Origin: Frankia canadensis
GTDB taxonomy: Bacteria > Actinomycetota > Actinomycetes > Frankiales > Frankiaceae
Direction: 5' to 3'
NCBI RefSeq assembly: GCF_900197875.1
Contig: NZ_FZMO01000201.1
Span: 1 to 46,992 of the forward strand
DNA: 46,992 nucleotides
Of the stretch, positions 35,174 to 42,326 are shown in pieces. How positions within the stretch are numbered: position 1 is the first letter of the stretch; every line of letters begins with the position of its first letter. The position numbers and the translations under genes were made by a program. Below the pieces are notes generated by a model. It did no database searches and was not told the DNA's origin. It saw only the letters and a program-made list of their open reading frames with translations.

Positions 35174-37857
35174 CCGAATCTGTCGACGATCGCCTGCATC
35201 GTCTCCAGACGGAGCTGAACGGTCATGATCGAATAGCGCGACATCTCGGTCTTGACTTCACGAGGCCGATAAAATCGCTCGGCGACGGCTATCCCGAGAA
35301 CACGGTCTCGCTGGTGGGCAAGATCACCGAGAGGTTGCTGAAGCAGCTCTGGGCGCATCATGAGGTCCCCGGGGATCCCGCCAGCAAGGCTCTCAATGAT
35401 CTGATCAAGGGATGTCGCCCGCACATCAGAAGCACAAATGTGATCAATGCTCTCACCGACATCCAGCGGCTCCGGAACCGCTCCGCGCACGACGGCTACG
35501 ACATCGCCGAGGAGGATGGGCTGCTCGCGGTTCGTCGGCTGCTGGACGTGCTGGACTGGTTCACGACGACCGACGTCGCTTCGATCACGGGTGACGCGCC
35601 GAGCCTCGATCCGGTGGTAGAGCAGAAGGCGGAGTTCCTGGCCGGCCTCTACTCGACACTTGGGTACCGGGCCATCAAGCTCTTCAACCTCTCGGAAAGC
35701 ACTGTGTACCAGCTCTTCTGTCGGCAGGTGGGCCTGCAGGCGGAATATGTCGAGATCATGCTGAGTCGCAGTCTGGAGGAACTGAACCAGGTTCTCACCC
35801 AGACCGGCGGAGAGCTTCTCGACACGCAGCTTCCGAAACACACCCGGTTTCTGGTTGTCGAGGACGAGCCGGCCACCCCGGTGGCTCCCTTCGCGGACGG
35901 CGAGATCCGGATCGTCGCCTATCAGCGGTTCGTCGAGCGCATCATCGACGTTCCGTCGCATGTCGCCGATCTGGCGGCGAGCTACCCGCGGACGAGTGGG
36001 GACGGCGCGTCGCCGATCGTCATCGCGGGTGACGTCCTGGCGGCGGACCAGCGCACGGGCGAGATGGCCGTGACGGAGACATCGGACGCGGCCGACATAC
36101 TTCGTCGCCTCGCCGGCACCTCTGCCAATGTCCTGGTGATCGGTGGCGCCGGGAGTGGGAAGACGACCCTGCTCAAAAGGCTCGTGGCCGCGGAGAGCGA
36201 AGCGATCACCCATCGGTATCGATTCTATCTCGACATGAGCCTGAAGGATCCTGTCGAGGACTTCGGGGAGTTCGTGACGAGGGCCCTGAAGCCGTACATG
36301 GATGTGCCTCGCAATCGCGTCTTCGACGTCTTTCTCTATCTCATCCGGTCCGGATCCGTCCTGTGTGTGCTTGATGCGATCGACGAGGCGGTGACCAGCA
36401 CGAGCCTGGCTGCGTTCCTCGATGTCTTCGCCGACGTCGCTCAGGCGATGTCGGCGGAGTCGACGGTCGTGATGGCGTCGCGGTATTCCTTCCTCGCTGA
36501 CTCTCCGGAGGTTCGCCGGCTGCTCAACAGCTCCTCGCTGATCTCGGAACGCCTGGTACAGCAGCTTCACGCCGGGGGAGTGGACCCCTTGGAGCTGCCG
36601 CAGTTCAGCGTGGTCCGCCTGACCGACCTGAACCTGCACGCGGACGAGCGGGTGTACCGGGTGTCGCCGCTCGAACTGCGACTGGCGCAGCAGACAGGTC
36701 GCCTTGCCGGCGGTCCGTCGACCTATGTGGCCGAGCATCTCACCGACCTCATCGCAGCCCGGGTAGAGCAGGTGCTCGCGGCCGCAGGGCTCACCGACCT
36801 GCGCGCCGCGCTGGACGCCTACCTTGGCCCGGCCTTCTTGGCGGACCAGGCGGTCTTCACGCTCGCCGACATCTGCACCCACGTCGGCATCCGATGCTTC
36901 ACCGCTGGGCGGGTGGCGCTGGAATCCTTTCTTCTGGCGCCACTCTTCCGCTCCGCCGGGAATGGTGACGTTGCCCTGGTGCATACCGTGTTCCAGGAGT
37001 ACTTCGCGGCCCGCTGGCTGCGGACGGCAGTCGGGCGGGAGGAGGCGGCCCGCGCCCGTGAGCCGATTCTGACGGAACAGGTGCGGTCCTTTCTCGCTCA
37101 TCTGGGCGCCGATCCGGTCGCATCGTCACCGCGAGCGGTGCCGCCCGCGACCTATCTGGTCGGGCCGAGCCACCGGCTGCTGATGCGCAGGATCGAACAG
37201 GAGGTTCTCTTCGACGAGTTTCCGGTGACTGTCCGGCGCTACAACGAGTTTCTCGCCGCGGTGGCAGCGCAGGGGTGCTCCCAGTGGGATCACCCGGACA
37301 CGCCTCCCGACCACAGCCACGAGCCGTGGCGGGAACGCCTGCGCAATCCCGAGTACTACACGGACCCTCAGTACGAGGACTTTCCCGCCATCTGCGTGAG
37401 CTGGTGGAGTGCGTACGCCTTTGCCCGTTTCGAGGGAAAGCGGCTGCCTACCTGTGTGGAATGGGAGGTGGCCGCGCGCGGCACGGATGGACGGCTCTTT
37501 CCGTGGGGGGACGCGTTCGACCTGGCTGCGGCGAACTGCGCCGACTCGTGGAGTGGGCGGCCGTTGGTCACCTATGAGGTCTGGAAAGGCGAGATCGACG
37601 GTGGCCGTCTGCGGGAGTGCGCACCGATGTCCGTGCTCGACCATCCCGGCAACGTCTCACCATTTGGGATCAGGGGCATGGCCGGTAACGTCTGGGAATG
37701 GACATCGACGGTCTTCGGGGCGATTAATTCTGCGGCCGTCTGTGGAGGCTCCTACGACAACCCATACCGGGCTGTTCAGGCATCATCGAAGGCACTTTAC
37801 GTGCGGCGCGGAAGCAGTAATGCCGTCGGTTTTCGCTGCGTTCGGGAGGGGCAGTGA
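35170..37857 (+). CDS. HEPN-NACHT-FGE-fold fusion NTPase
   Basis: 895 residues in three parts. (1) An N-terminal helical domain with R102-N-R-S-A-H107, the R-x4-H motif with a polar residue after Arg typical of HEPN ribonucleases (DUF4145-like). (2) A NACHT NTPase: Walker A GGAGSGKT at 325-332, Walker B VLDAIDEA with Asp402, Asp405 and Glu406, then a helical region to about 650. (3) A C-terminal FGE-sulfatase fold: GKRLP at 756-760 with EWEVAARG, LFPWGDAF, MAGNVWEW at 837-844, GGSYDNP and GFRCVREG. The Cys pair of active formylglycine-generating enzymes in the GGSW..C...YC region is absent, so the fold is probably a ligand-binding sensor. Overlaps both neighbours by GTGA. Confidence 0.87.
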   Translation: MTESVDDRLHRLQTELNGHDRIARHLGLDFTRPIKSLGDGYPENTVSLVGKITERLLKQLWAHHEVPGDPASKALNDLIKGCRPHIRSTNVINALTDIQRLRNRSAHDGYDIAEEDGLLAVRRLLDVLDWFTTTDVASITGDAPSLDPVVEQKAEFLAGLYSTLGYRAIKLFNLSESTVYQLFCRQVGLQAEYVEIMLSRSLEELNQVLTQTGGELLDTQLPKHTRFLVVEDEPATPVAPFADGEIRIVAYQRFVERIIDVPSHVADLAASYPRTSGDGASPIVIAGDVLAADQRTGEMAVTETSDAADILRRLAGTSANVLVIGGAGSGKTTLLKRLVAAESEAITHRYRFYLDMSLKDPVEDFGEFVTRALKPYMDVPRNRVFDVFLYLIRSGSVLCVLDAIDEAVTSTSLAAFLDVFADVAQAMSAESTVVMASRYSFLADSPEVRRLLNSSSLISERLVQQLHAGGVDPLELPQFSVVRLTDLNLHADERVYRVSPLELRLAQQTGRLAGGPSTYVAEHLTDLIAARVEQVLAAAGLTDLRAALDAYLGPAFLADQAVFTLADICTHVGIRCFTAGRVALESFLLAPLFRSAGNGDVALVHTVFQEYFAARWLRTAVGREEAARAREPILTEQVRSFLAHLGADPVASSPRAVPPATYLVGPSHRLLMRRIEQEVLFDEFPVTVRRYNEFLAAVAAQGCSQWDHPDTPPDHSHEPWRERLRNPEYYTDPQYEDFPAICVSWWSAYAFARFEGKRLPTCVEWEVAARGTDGRLFPWGDAFDLAAANCADSWSGRPLVTYEVWKGEIDGGRLRECAPMSVLDHPGNVSPFGIRGMAGNVWEWTSTVFGAINSAAVCGGSYDNPYRAVQASSKALYVRRGSSNAVGFRCVREGQ

Positions 37858-38141
37858 CCAGCACCGTTGAGCCGGAAAGAACCGTGGCCGGTCAACGATT
37901 CGGACGGACGACGGACAGGCAGCAGGTCGGCAGCGGGCCCCATCAGGTCACCGCGACCTACCTCGTCCGTGACGACATGACCGGTGAGACCTACGGCTTC
38001 GACTACAGCGACATCGTCACCGAAGGTTTCCGGACCATCATCATCGGGGAGCGTGTCCGCTTCGCGGTGGATCCGGATTCTGGTCGCGCCTGCTTTGTCA
38101 TCAGGCTGGACCTGCCGGAGGTCGACGAATTCTACCGATAG
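37854..38141 (+). CDS. Small OB/cold-shock-fold-like protein
   Basis: 95 residues. The first 30 are disordered. The rest reads ATYLVRDDMTGETYGFDYSD, then IVTEGFRTIIIGERVRFAVD and GRACFVIRLDLPE, a pattern close to a cold-shock domain (strand, YGFI-type strand, GERVxF strand, closing strand), i.e. a small OB barrel that could bind RNA or single-stranded DNA. The resemblance is by eye and weaker than for the other genes. The GTG at 37854 overlaps the fusion NTPase stop (GTGA), so it is translated in step with it. It could be a nucleic-acid partner of the HEPN domain. Confidence 0.6.
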   Translation: MTSTVEPERTVAGQRFGRTTDRQQVGSGPHQVTATYLVRDDMTGETYGFDYSDIVTEGFRTIIIGERVRFAVDPDSGRACFVIRLDLPEVDEFYR

Positions 38142-38167
38142 GCTCAGGTGGGCGGCATTCACTCGCC

Positions 38168-39358
38168 GTGGTTCGCGCGGTGAGCATCGTCGGGCATCCG
38201 GACTGGTCTGAAGGGCCGCTTCCGCTCCGCCACCAGGAAGTGGAGGCCAACGCCGCGGCGAGACGGACGTATTTCAGCACGGCCTGTGGCCGCATCCTCT
38301 ATGGAACAGCGGATCGACCGACGCGCTGGCATCGACTGATCAGCCTGGAGGACGGAGCAGGTCCCGTCTTCGGCGTCGAGCTGCTCCTGCCGTCACCGGA
38401 CCGCCCGGATCGGGCGCTCGTCGTCTTCCACCTGACGGTCCCGGCCTATGACGGTGAGCTCCTGAGTATCCTACGGACGCTTGCCGGGCGCCGAGGCAGC
38501 GGTTCCAGGGCGCCGGACCTGGGCGCGTTGCTACCGGCATGGGCGAGTCTGACATCGTCGTCCCGCGCCTTCACGGTCGCGTTCTCGACCTTCGCGCAAC
38601 ACGAACTGTCGAGGCCGCCAGGCGCGGTTCAGCTTGACTCGTGGTCGACGGCGGATACCTGGCTATGGCATCTGGCCTCGCGGACGAATGGATCGGACTA
38701 CCCCCCGGACCCTGATCACGCGGACCGGCTTCTCGCCGGCAGGGTGGTGCTGTCGGCGGACTGGCGCGGACTCGTCACGCGGGACGGGGCCGCCTTTCTG
38801 GGGCTGCGCCCCGACCAGGGCGACAGCGATCCGTTCTTCGGCTTCGCCCAGCTGTACACGCACACCACCTATCTGGACGCCATCGTGATCGGCATCGTCC
38901 AGAGCAGCAGTATCGTGGAAATGATCGACGAGGCGGCACGAGCCTTCGAGGCGGATGACCTGCCGCGCCATCTCAGCCGTCTGGAGGAGCGCGCGGCACG
39001 GTTCCGCACCATCTACTGGCTGCGCGATGCCAGCGTGCACGGACCGGCCAACGACATCCTCACGGCCTACCAGGAGCAGCATCATCTGTCGGCGAAGTTC
39101 GACGCCGTACTGACCGAGATCGTCGACCTCAACCGCATCGCGCAGGCGCAGGAGGGACAGTACGTCAGCGCGGCACTCGGCGTGCTCACTGTCGTAGGTC
39201 TGCCCTTCGGCGCCGCCTTCGCGGTACTGCAGGTTCTCGGCGCGGACTCACCGTGGTCCTTGCTCATCGCGATGGCCGCGGCGCTTGCCGGTTCCGGCGC
39301 CCTCCTGCTGACGCGTTTCGGCCGGCTGCTGATGCGATCTATGCGGCCGTCGCGGTAG
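38168..39358 (+). CDS. Membrane protein with two C-terminal helices, last gene of the NACHT operon
   Basis: 396 residues from the GTG at 38168, 26 bp after the OB-like gene; another GTG lies 12 nt later. Residues 1-320 appear soluble and mostly helical in the second half (FEADDLPRHLSRLEERAARFRTIYWLRD, LSAKFDAVLTEIVDLNRIAQAQ), which may form a coiled coil. Two hydrophobic helices close the protein: VSAALGVLTVVGLPFGAAFAVLQVL and LLIAMAAALAGSGALLLT, separated by about ten residues, with a basic tail. The layout (cytosolic sensor plus a terminal hairpin of helices) is that of membrane-disrupting effectors in several known defence systems. No family recognised. Confidence 0.68.
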   Translation: MVRAVSIVGHPDWSEGPLPLRHQEVEANAAARRTYFSTACGRILYGTADRPTRWHRLISLEDGAGPVFGVELLLPSPDRPDRALVVFHLTVPAYDGELLSILRTLAGRRGSGSRAPDLGALLPAWASLTSSSRAFTVAFSTFAQHELSRPPGAVQLDSWSTADTWLWHLASRTNGSDYPPDPDHADRLLAGRVVLSADWRGLVTRDGAAFLGLRPDQGDSDPFFGFAQLYTHTTYLDAIVIGIVQSSSIVEMIDEAARAFEADDLPRHLSRLEERAARFRTIYWLRDASVHGPANDILTAYQEQHHLSAKFDAVLTEIVDLNRIAQAQEGQYVSAALGVLTVVGLPFGAAFAVLQVLGADSPWSLLIAMAAALAGSGALLLTRFGRLLMRSMRPSR

Positions 39359-39474
39359 AGGGGGGTAGAGGGGATGGCCGCGAGGGTGTCGCGCGTCGCG
39401 AGTTCTGTCGGCCGAGAAGTCGCGGGGCACGATGGTCGGCCCGTGGGCGTGGCCTGGAGGCCGGGTGAGGCGTC

Positions 39475-40281
39475 TCAGGCGTCGGGGAGGGGCGGTGGGG
39501 GGACGGCGCCGTGCATGGCGGTGAGGCCGCCGTCGGCGGGGGGGGTGACGCCGGTGATGTAGGAGGCGTCGGGGGAGGCGAGGAACCAGATGGCGGCGGC
39601 GTGTTCCTCGGCGAGGCCCCAGCGCTGCAGCGGGATGCGGCGGCTCGACGCCTCGACGAGGCCGGGAACGGCGCGGTGGCGGGCCATCAGCGCGGTGTCG
39701 GTGAGCCCGGGGGCGAGGGCGTTGACCCGGATGTTCTGGGCGGCGTGGTCGAGCGCGGCGGCGCGCACCAGGTTCACGACGGCGCCCTTGGACGCGTTGT
39801 ACGCCCAGTTCCCCGGATCGGCCCCCAGCCCGGCGCTGGACGCCGTCACCACGATCGATCCGCCGCCGGCGGCCCGCAGCGCGGGGACGACGGACCGGAT
39901 CCCGACCACGACACCCCGCACGTTCACGGCGAGGATCTCGTCGAACCGCTCGAGGGCGCCGTCGGCCTCCCATGGCAGGGTGCCGCCGATCCCGGCGTTG
40001 AGCACCGCCGCGTCCAGGCGTCCGAACCGTTCCAGGGCGGTCCTGACCATCGCGTCGCCGGTCCGTTCCCGGGAGACGTCCCCGACCACCGGCACGATCC
40101 GCGGGGACCCCTCGTCGCCGCTCTGCCCGTCGGCGGAGTCAGGGGCGGTGGCGAGGTCGGCGAGTCCGGCCTTGTCGATGTCGACGGCCACGACGCCGAA
40201 TCCGCGGGCGGCGAACAGCGCGACGCACGCCCGCCCGATACCGGATGCCGCCCCGGTGATGACGACCGACGAGGTGACCAC
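39475..40281 (-). CDS. Short-chain dehydrogenase/reductase (SDR)
   Basis: 268 residues from the GTG at 40281, which has GGAGG four nt upstream. Classical SDR landmarks: the cofactor loop TGAASGIG at about 9-16, VAVDID (acidic residue favouring NAD), NAGIGG, VTASSAG, and the catalytic Tyr-x3-Lys in WAYNASKG, followed by IRVNALAPGLTDT and DASYITG. A dinucleotide-dependent alcohol/ketone oxidoreductase of unknown substrate. The C-terminus is a short proline tail. It follows the CoA-transferase on the same strand by about 200 bp. Confidence 0.92.
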   Translation of the reverse strand: MVTSSVVITGAASGIGRACVALFAARGFGVVAVDIDKAGLADLATAPDSADGQSGDEGSPRIVPVVGDVSRERTGDAMVRTALERFGRLDAAVLNAGIGGTLPWEADGALERFDEILAVNVRGVVVGIRSVVPALRAAGGGSIVVTASSAGLGADPGNWAYNASKGAVVNLVRAAALDHAAQNIRVNALAPGLTDTALMARHRAVPGLVEASSRRIPLQRWGLAEEHAAAIWFLASPDASYITGVTPPADGGLTAMHGAVPPPPLPDA

Positions 40282-40486
40282 GGTGCCTCCGCGGGGCAGG
40301 GGCGGACACGAGTTCACCCGAGCATGGCCGACGACGACGACCAGCCGGCTCGCGATTCGTGACATCGCGGTGACGATTGCGTTCGATGGCGTCGTCCGAC
40401 GGTACGCCTCCGTCCGGTGCGAGGCGCGACCGGACGGCGCTACGACCGGACGGCGCCAGCCGGGGGAGTGACGCGGTCCCGGCGGG

Positions 40487-41749
40487 TCAGGCGCGGGCGG
40501 TCGCGACGGCGCCGCTGGCGAGGAGCTGGTCGATCTCGGGCTGGGGAAGGCCGAGCTCGGCGAGGATCTCGACGCTGTGCTCGCCGAACGCCGGGGCGTG
40601 ATGGCGCAGCTGGTAAGGCTGGCCCTGGACCAGGCCGGCCTCGGTCACGTAGGTGTACTCGCCGGCGACCGGGTGCACGGCGGTGTGGAAGGTGTCGCGG
40701 GAGAGCAGGTGTGGGTCGACGGCGGCCTCGGCGAGGGACCGGTAGGCCGGGCCCAGGGCGATGTCGTGCTCCGCGGCGAGCTCCACCCAAGCCGACAGCG
40801 GTCGGGTGCTGAAGATCCGCTGTAGCTCGCGGCGTAGCTCGGCCTGGTCGGCGCCGAAGTCGACGTTCGCGCTGCCCGTCGCCTTGTTGGCCGACAGCAG
40901 GTCCGGCCGGTCGACGGCGGTGCAGAAGTTCTTCCAGAACTTCGGCTCGATGCAGCAGAACAGCAGGTTCAGCCCGTCCTCGCACGCGTAGAACTGGTAC
41001 AGCGCTCCGGTCATCTCGCCGCTGTCGGTGGCCGCGGGCATCGATGAGCGGTCGGTGATCCGCGCGTCGTTGAGCGCGTAGGTCGCGGCGATCCACGCCT
41101 GCGCGACGACGCCGTCGGCCCCCGAGATGTCGATGAAGGCACCCTCGCCGGTGCGCGCCCGCCGCACCAGGGCCGCGGCGACGTGATACGCCGCGTGGAT
41201 CGCGCCGGCCGCCGTGCCCTCCCCGCCGGCCTCCATGCTTCCCATCGCGCCGCTGCCGGCGGCGAGGTGCAGGAACCCGTCGTCGCCCATGACCCGGGGG
41301 GTGGCGCCGGCCAGGGCGTTCATCATCTGGCCGTGGGTGGGGATCGGCGCGTACGGGCCGGTCGCTCCGAAACCGGTGTACTGGCAGTAGACGATGTCGG
41401 GCTTGCGCGCCTTCTGTGCCTCGTAGCCGACGCCGAGCTTCGCGCAGGCGTCGGCGGCGTTGCCGTCGACGAAGACGTCCGCGGTGTCGAGTAGCCGCCA
41501 GAACACCTCCCGGCCCGCGTCGGTGCGCAGGTCCAGGCCGATGCTGCGCTTGTTGCGGTTGATCTGGATGTGCGCCGGGCTGTAGCCGGGGGTGACCTGG
41601 CCGAGGAAGTGGCGCAGGTAGTCGCCGACGGGTGGGCCCTCGACCTTGATCACGTCGGCGCCGAGGTCGCCGAGGTGGGCGCCGACGGTGTCGCCGTTGA
41701 ACAGCATCGCCGACTCGATGACCCGCACTCCCGCGAGCAACTCGCTCAT
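40487..41749 (-). CDS. CaiB/BaiF-type (class III) CoA-transferase
   Basis: 420 residues. The family fold is plain: VRVIESAMLFNGDTVGAHLGDLGADVIKVE at the N-terminus, YCQYTGFGATGPYA, and GAFIDISGADGVVAQ, whose Asp (ADGV) is in the position of the catalytic nucleophile that forms an anhydride with the acyl group. The C-terminal part (AYRSLAEAAVDPHL ... HHAPAFGEHSVEILAELG) is typical. Moves CoA between carboxylic acids; substrate unknown. The start is the ATG at 41749. Together with the SDR it could belong to a small degradative or bile-acid/steroid-like pathway, which is speculation. Confidence 0.91.
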   Translation of the reverse strand: MSELLAGVRVIESAMLFNGDTVGAHLGDLGADVIKVEGPPVGDYLRHFLGQVTPGYSPAHIQINRNKRSIGLDLRTDAGREVFWRLLDTADVFVDGNAADACAKLGVGYEAQKARKPDIVYCQYTGFGATGPYAPIPTHGQMMNALAGATPRVMGDDGFLHLAAGSGAMGSMEAGGEGTAAGAIHAAYHVAAALVRRARTGEGAFIDISGADGVVAQAWIAATYALNDARITDRSSMPAATDSGEMTGALYQFYACEDGLNLLFCCIEPKFWKNFCTAVDRPDLLSANKATGSANVDFGADQAELRRELQRIFSTRPLSAWVELAAEHDIALGPAYRSLAEAAVDPHLLSRDTFHTAVHPVAGEYTYVTEAGLVQGQPYQLRHHAPAFGEHSVEILAELGLPQPEIDQLLASGAVATARA

Positions 41750-41827
41750 GTCCGCCGTCCTCACCGGGCCAGGCCCGTCGTCGAACGCCTCGTACGCGGC
41801 GCCAACCAGCTGTGTTCGGTTGAAAAG

Positions 41828-42031
41828 TTATCTATTTCGCCTGGCTCGCGCCCGAGGTGTGGGGCGCCCATGACCCGGCGCGGGCCGGTGCGGCGCCACG
41901 GCGGCGTCGCTGACCCGCGGCAACCGCGCCAGCGTCTCGACCTTGACCACCTCGGCGCCGAGGTCGCAGAGCAGCCGAGCCGAGTAGGGCCCCGCGTCCG
42001 GGAATCCACCTGTTCCCGCCCCGTCTGTCAT
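41828..42031 (-). pseudogene. N-terminal remnant of a second CoA-transferase
   Basis: A 67-codon frame from the ATG at 42031 contains DAGPYSARLLCDLGAEVVKVETLA, the family's signature N-terminal stretch (shown as broken text, GPY.AR.L.DLGAEV.KVE), then degenerates into PHRPAPGHGRPTPRARA with no further homology. The intact neighbour at 40487-41749 is of the same family. I read it as a decayed or truncated copy. The AT-rich sequence around 42030-42060 upstream of it may be the old promoter. Confidence 0.68.
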
Positions 42032-42275
42032 GTTATTCACACAGGTTAAATATCGGCGTGCGGGTAGTATCGGAACCACCTTCGCGTGCCACGAATTGCC
42101 CATCCGCGGGATGCGGGTCACCGGAGGGAATCGCCGGCCGCGTTTCTCCCGTCACACGCGCGGGGCGTGTCCTTGTTGATCGACGTCGTTCCGTCGAGTG
42201 CTGCCGTCATGCCCGTGCGACTCCGGCGATCCGGCGCTGTTGCAGGCGATCGTGTGCCGTCGCGGACAGGGTGGC

Positions 42276-42317
42276 GTGCCGTTCGTGGGGAGAGTTGTGC
42301 CGTTTGTGGGGAGAGTG
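42276..42317 (+). repeat. 21-bp tandem duplication in front of the FUSC gene
   Basis: Two copies of a 21-bp unit, GTGCCGTTCGTGGGGAGAGT plus one base at 42276-42296 and the same with two changes at 42297-42317, sit 10 bp before the chosen start. Each contains GGGGAGAG, so the duplication doubles a purine-rich stretch close to the ribosome site. Its length is a multiple of three and keeps the upstream frame open. Confidence 0.75.
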
Positions 42318-42326
42318 AGGTCTGTT

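Noticed and set aside
37140-37857. Formylglycine-generating enzyme (sulfatase activator) function for the FGE-fold domain
   Set aside because: The domain is fused to a NACHT ATPase, lacks the catalytic Cys pair and no sulfatase gene is nearby.
35170-37857. Active diversity-generating retroelement target
   Set aside because: No reverse transcriptase, accessory gene or template repeat is visible in the window; the idea is kept only as a check on the domain's variability.
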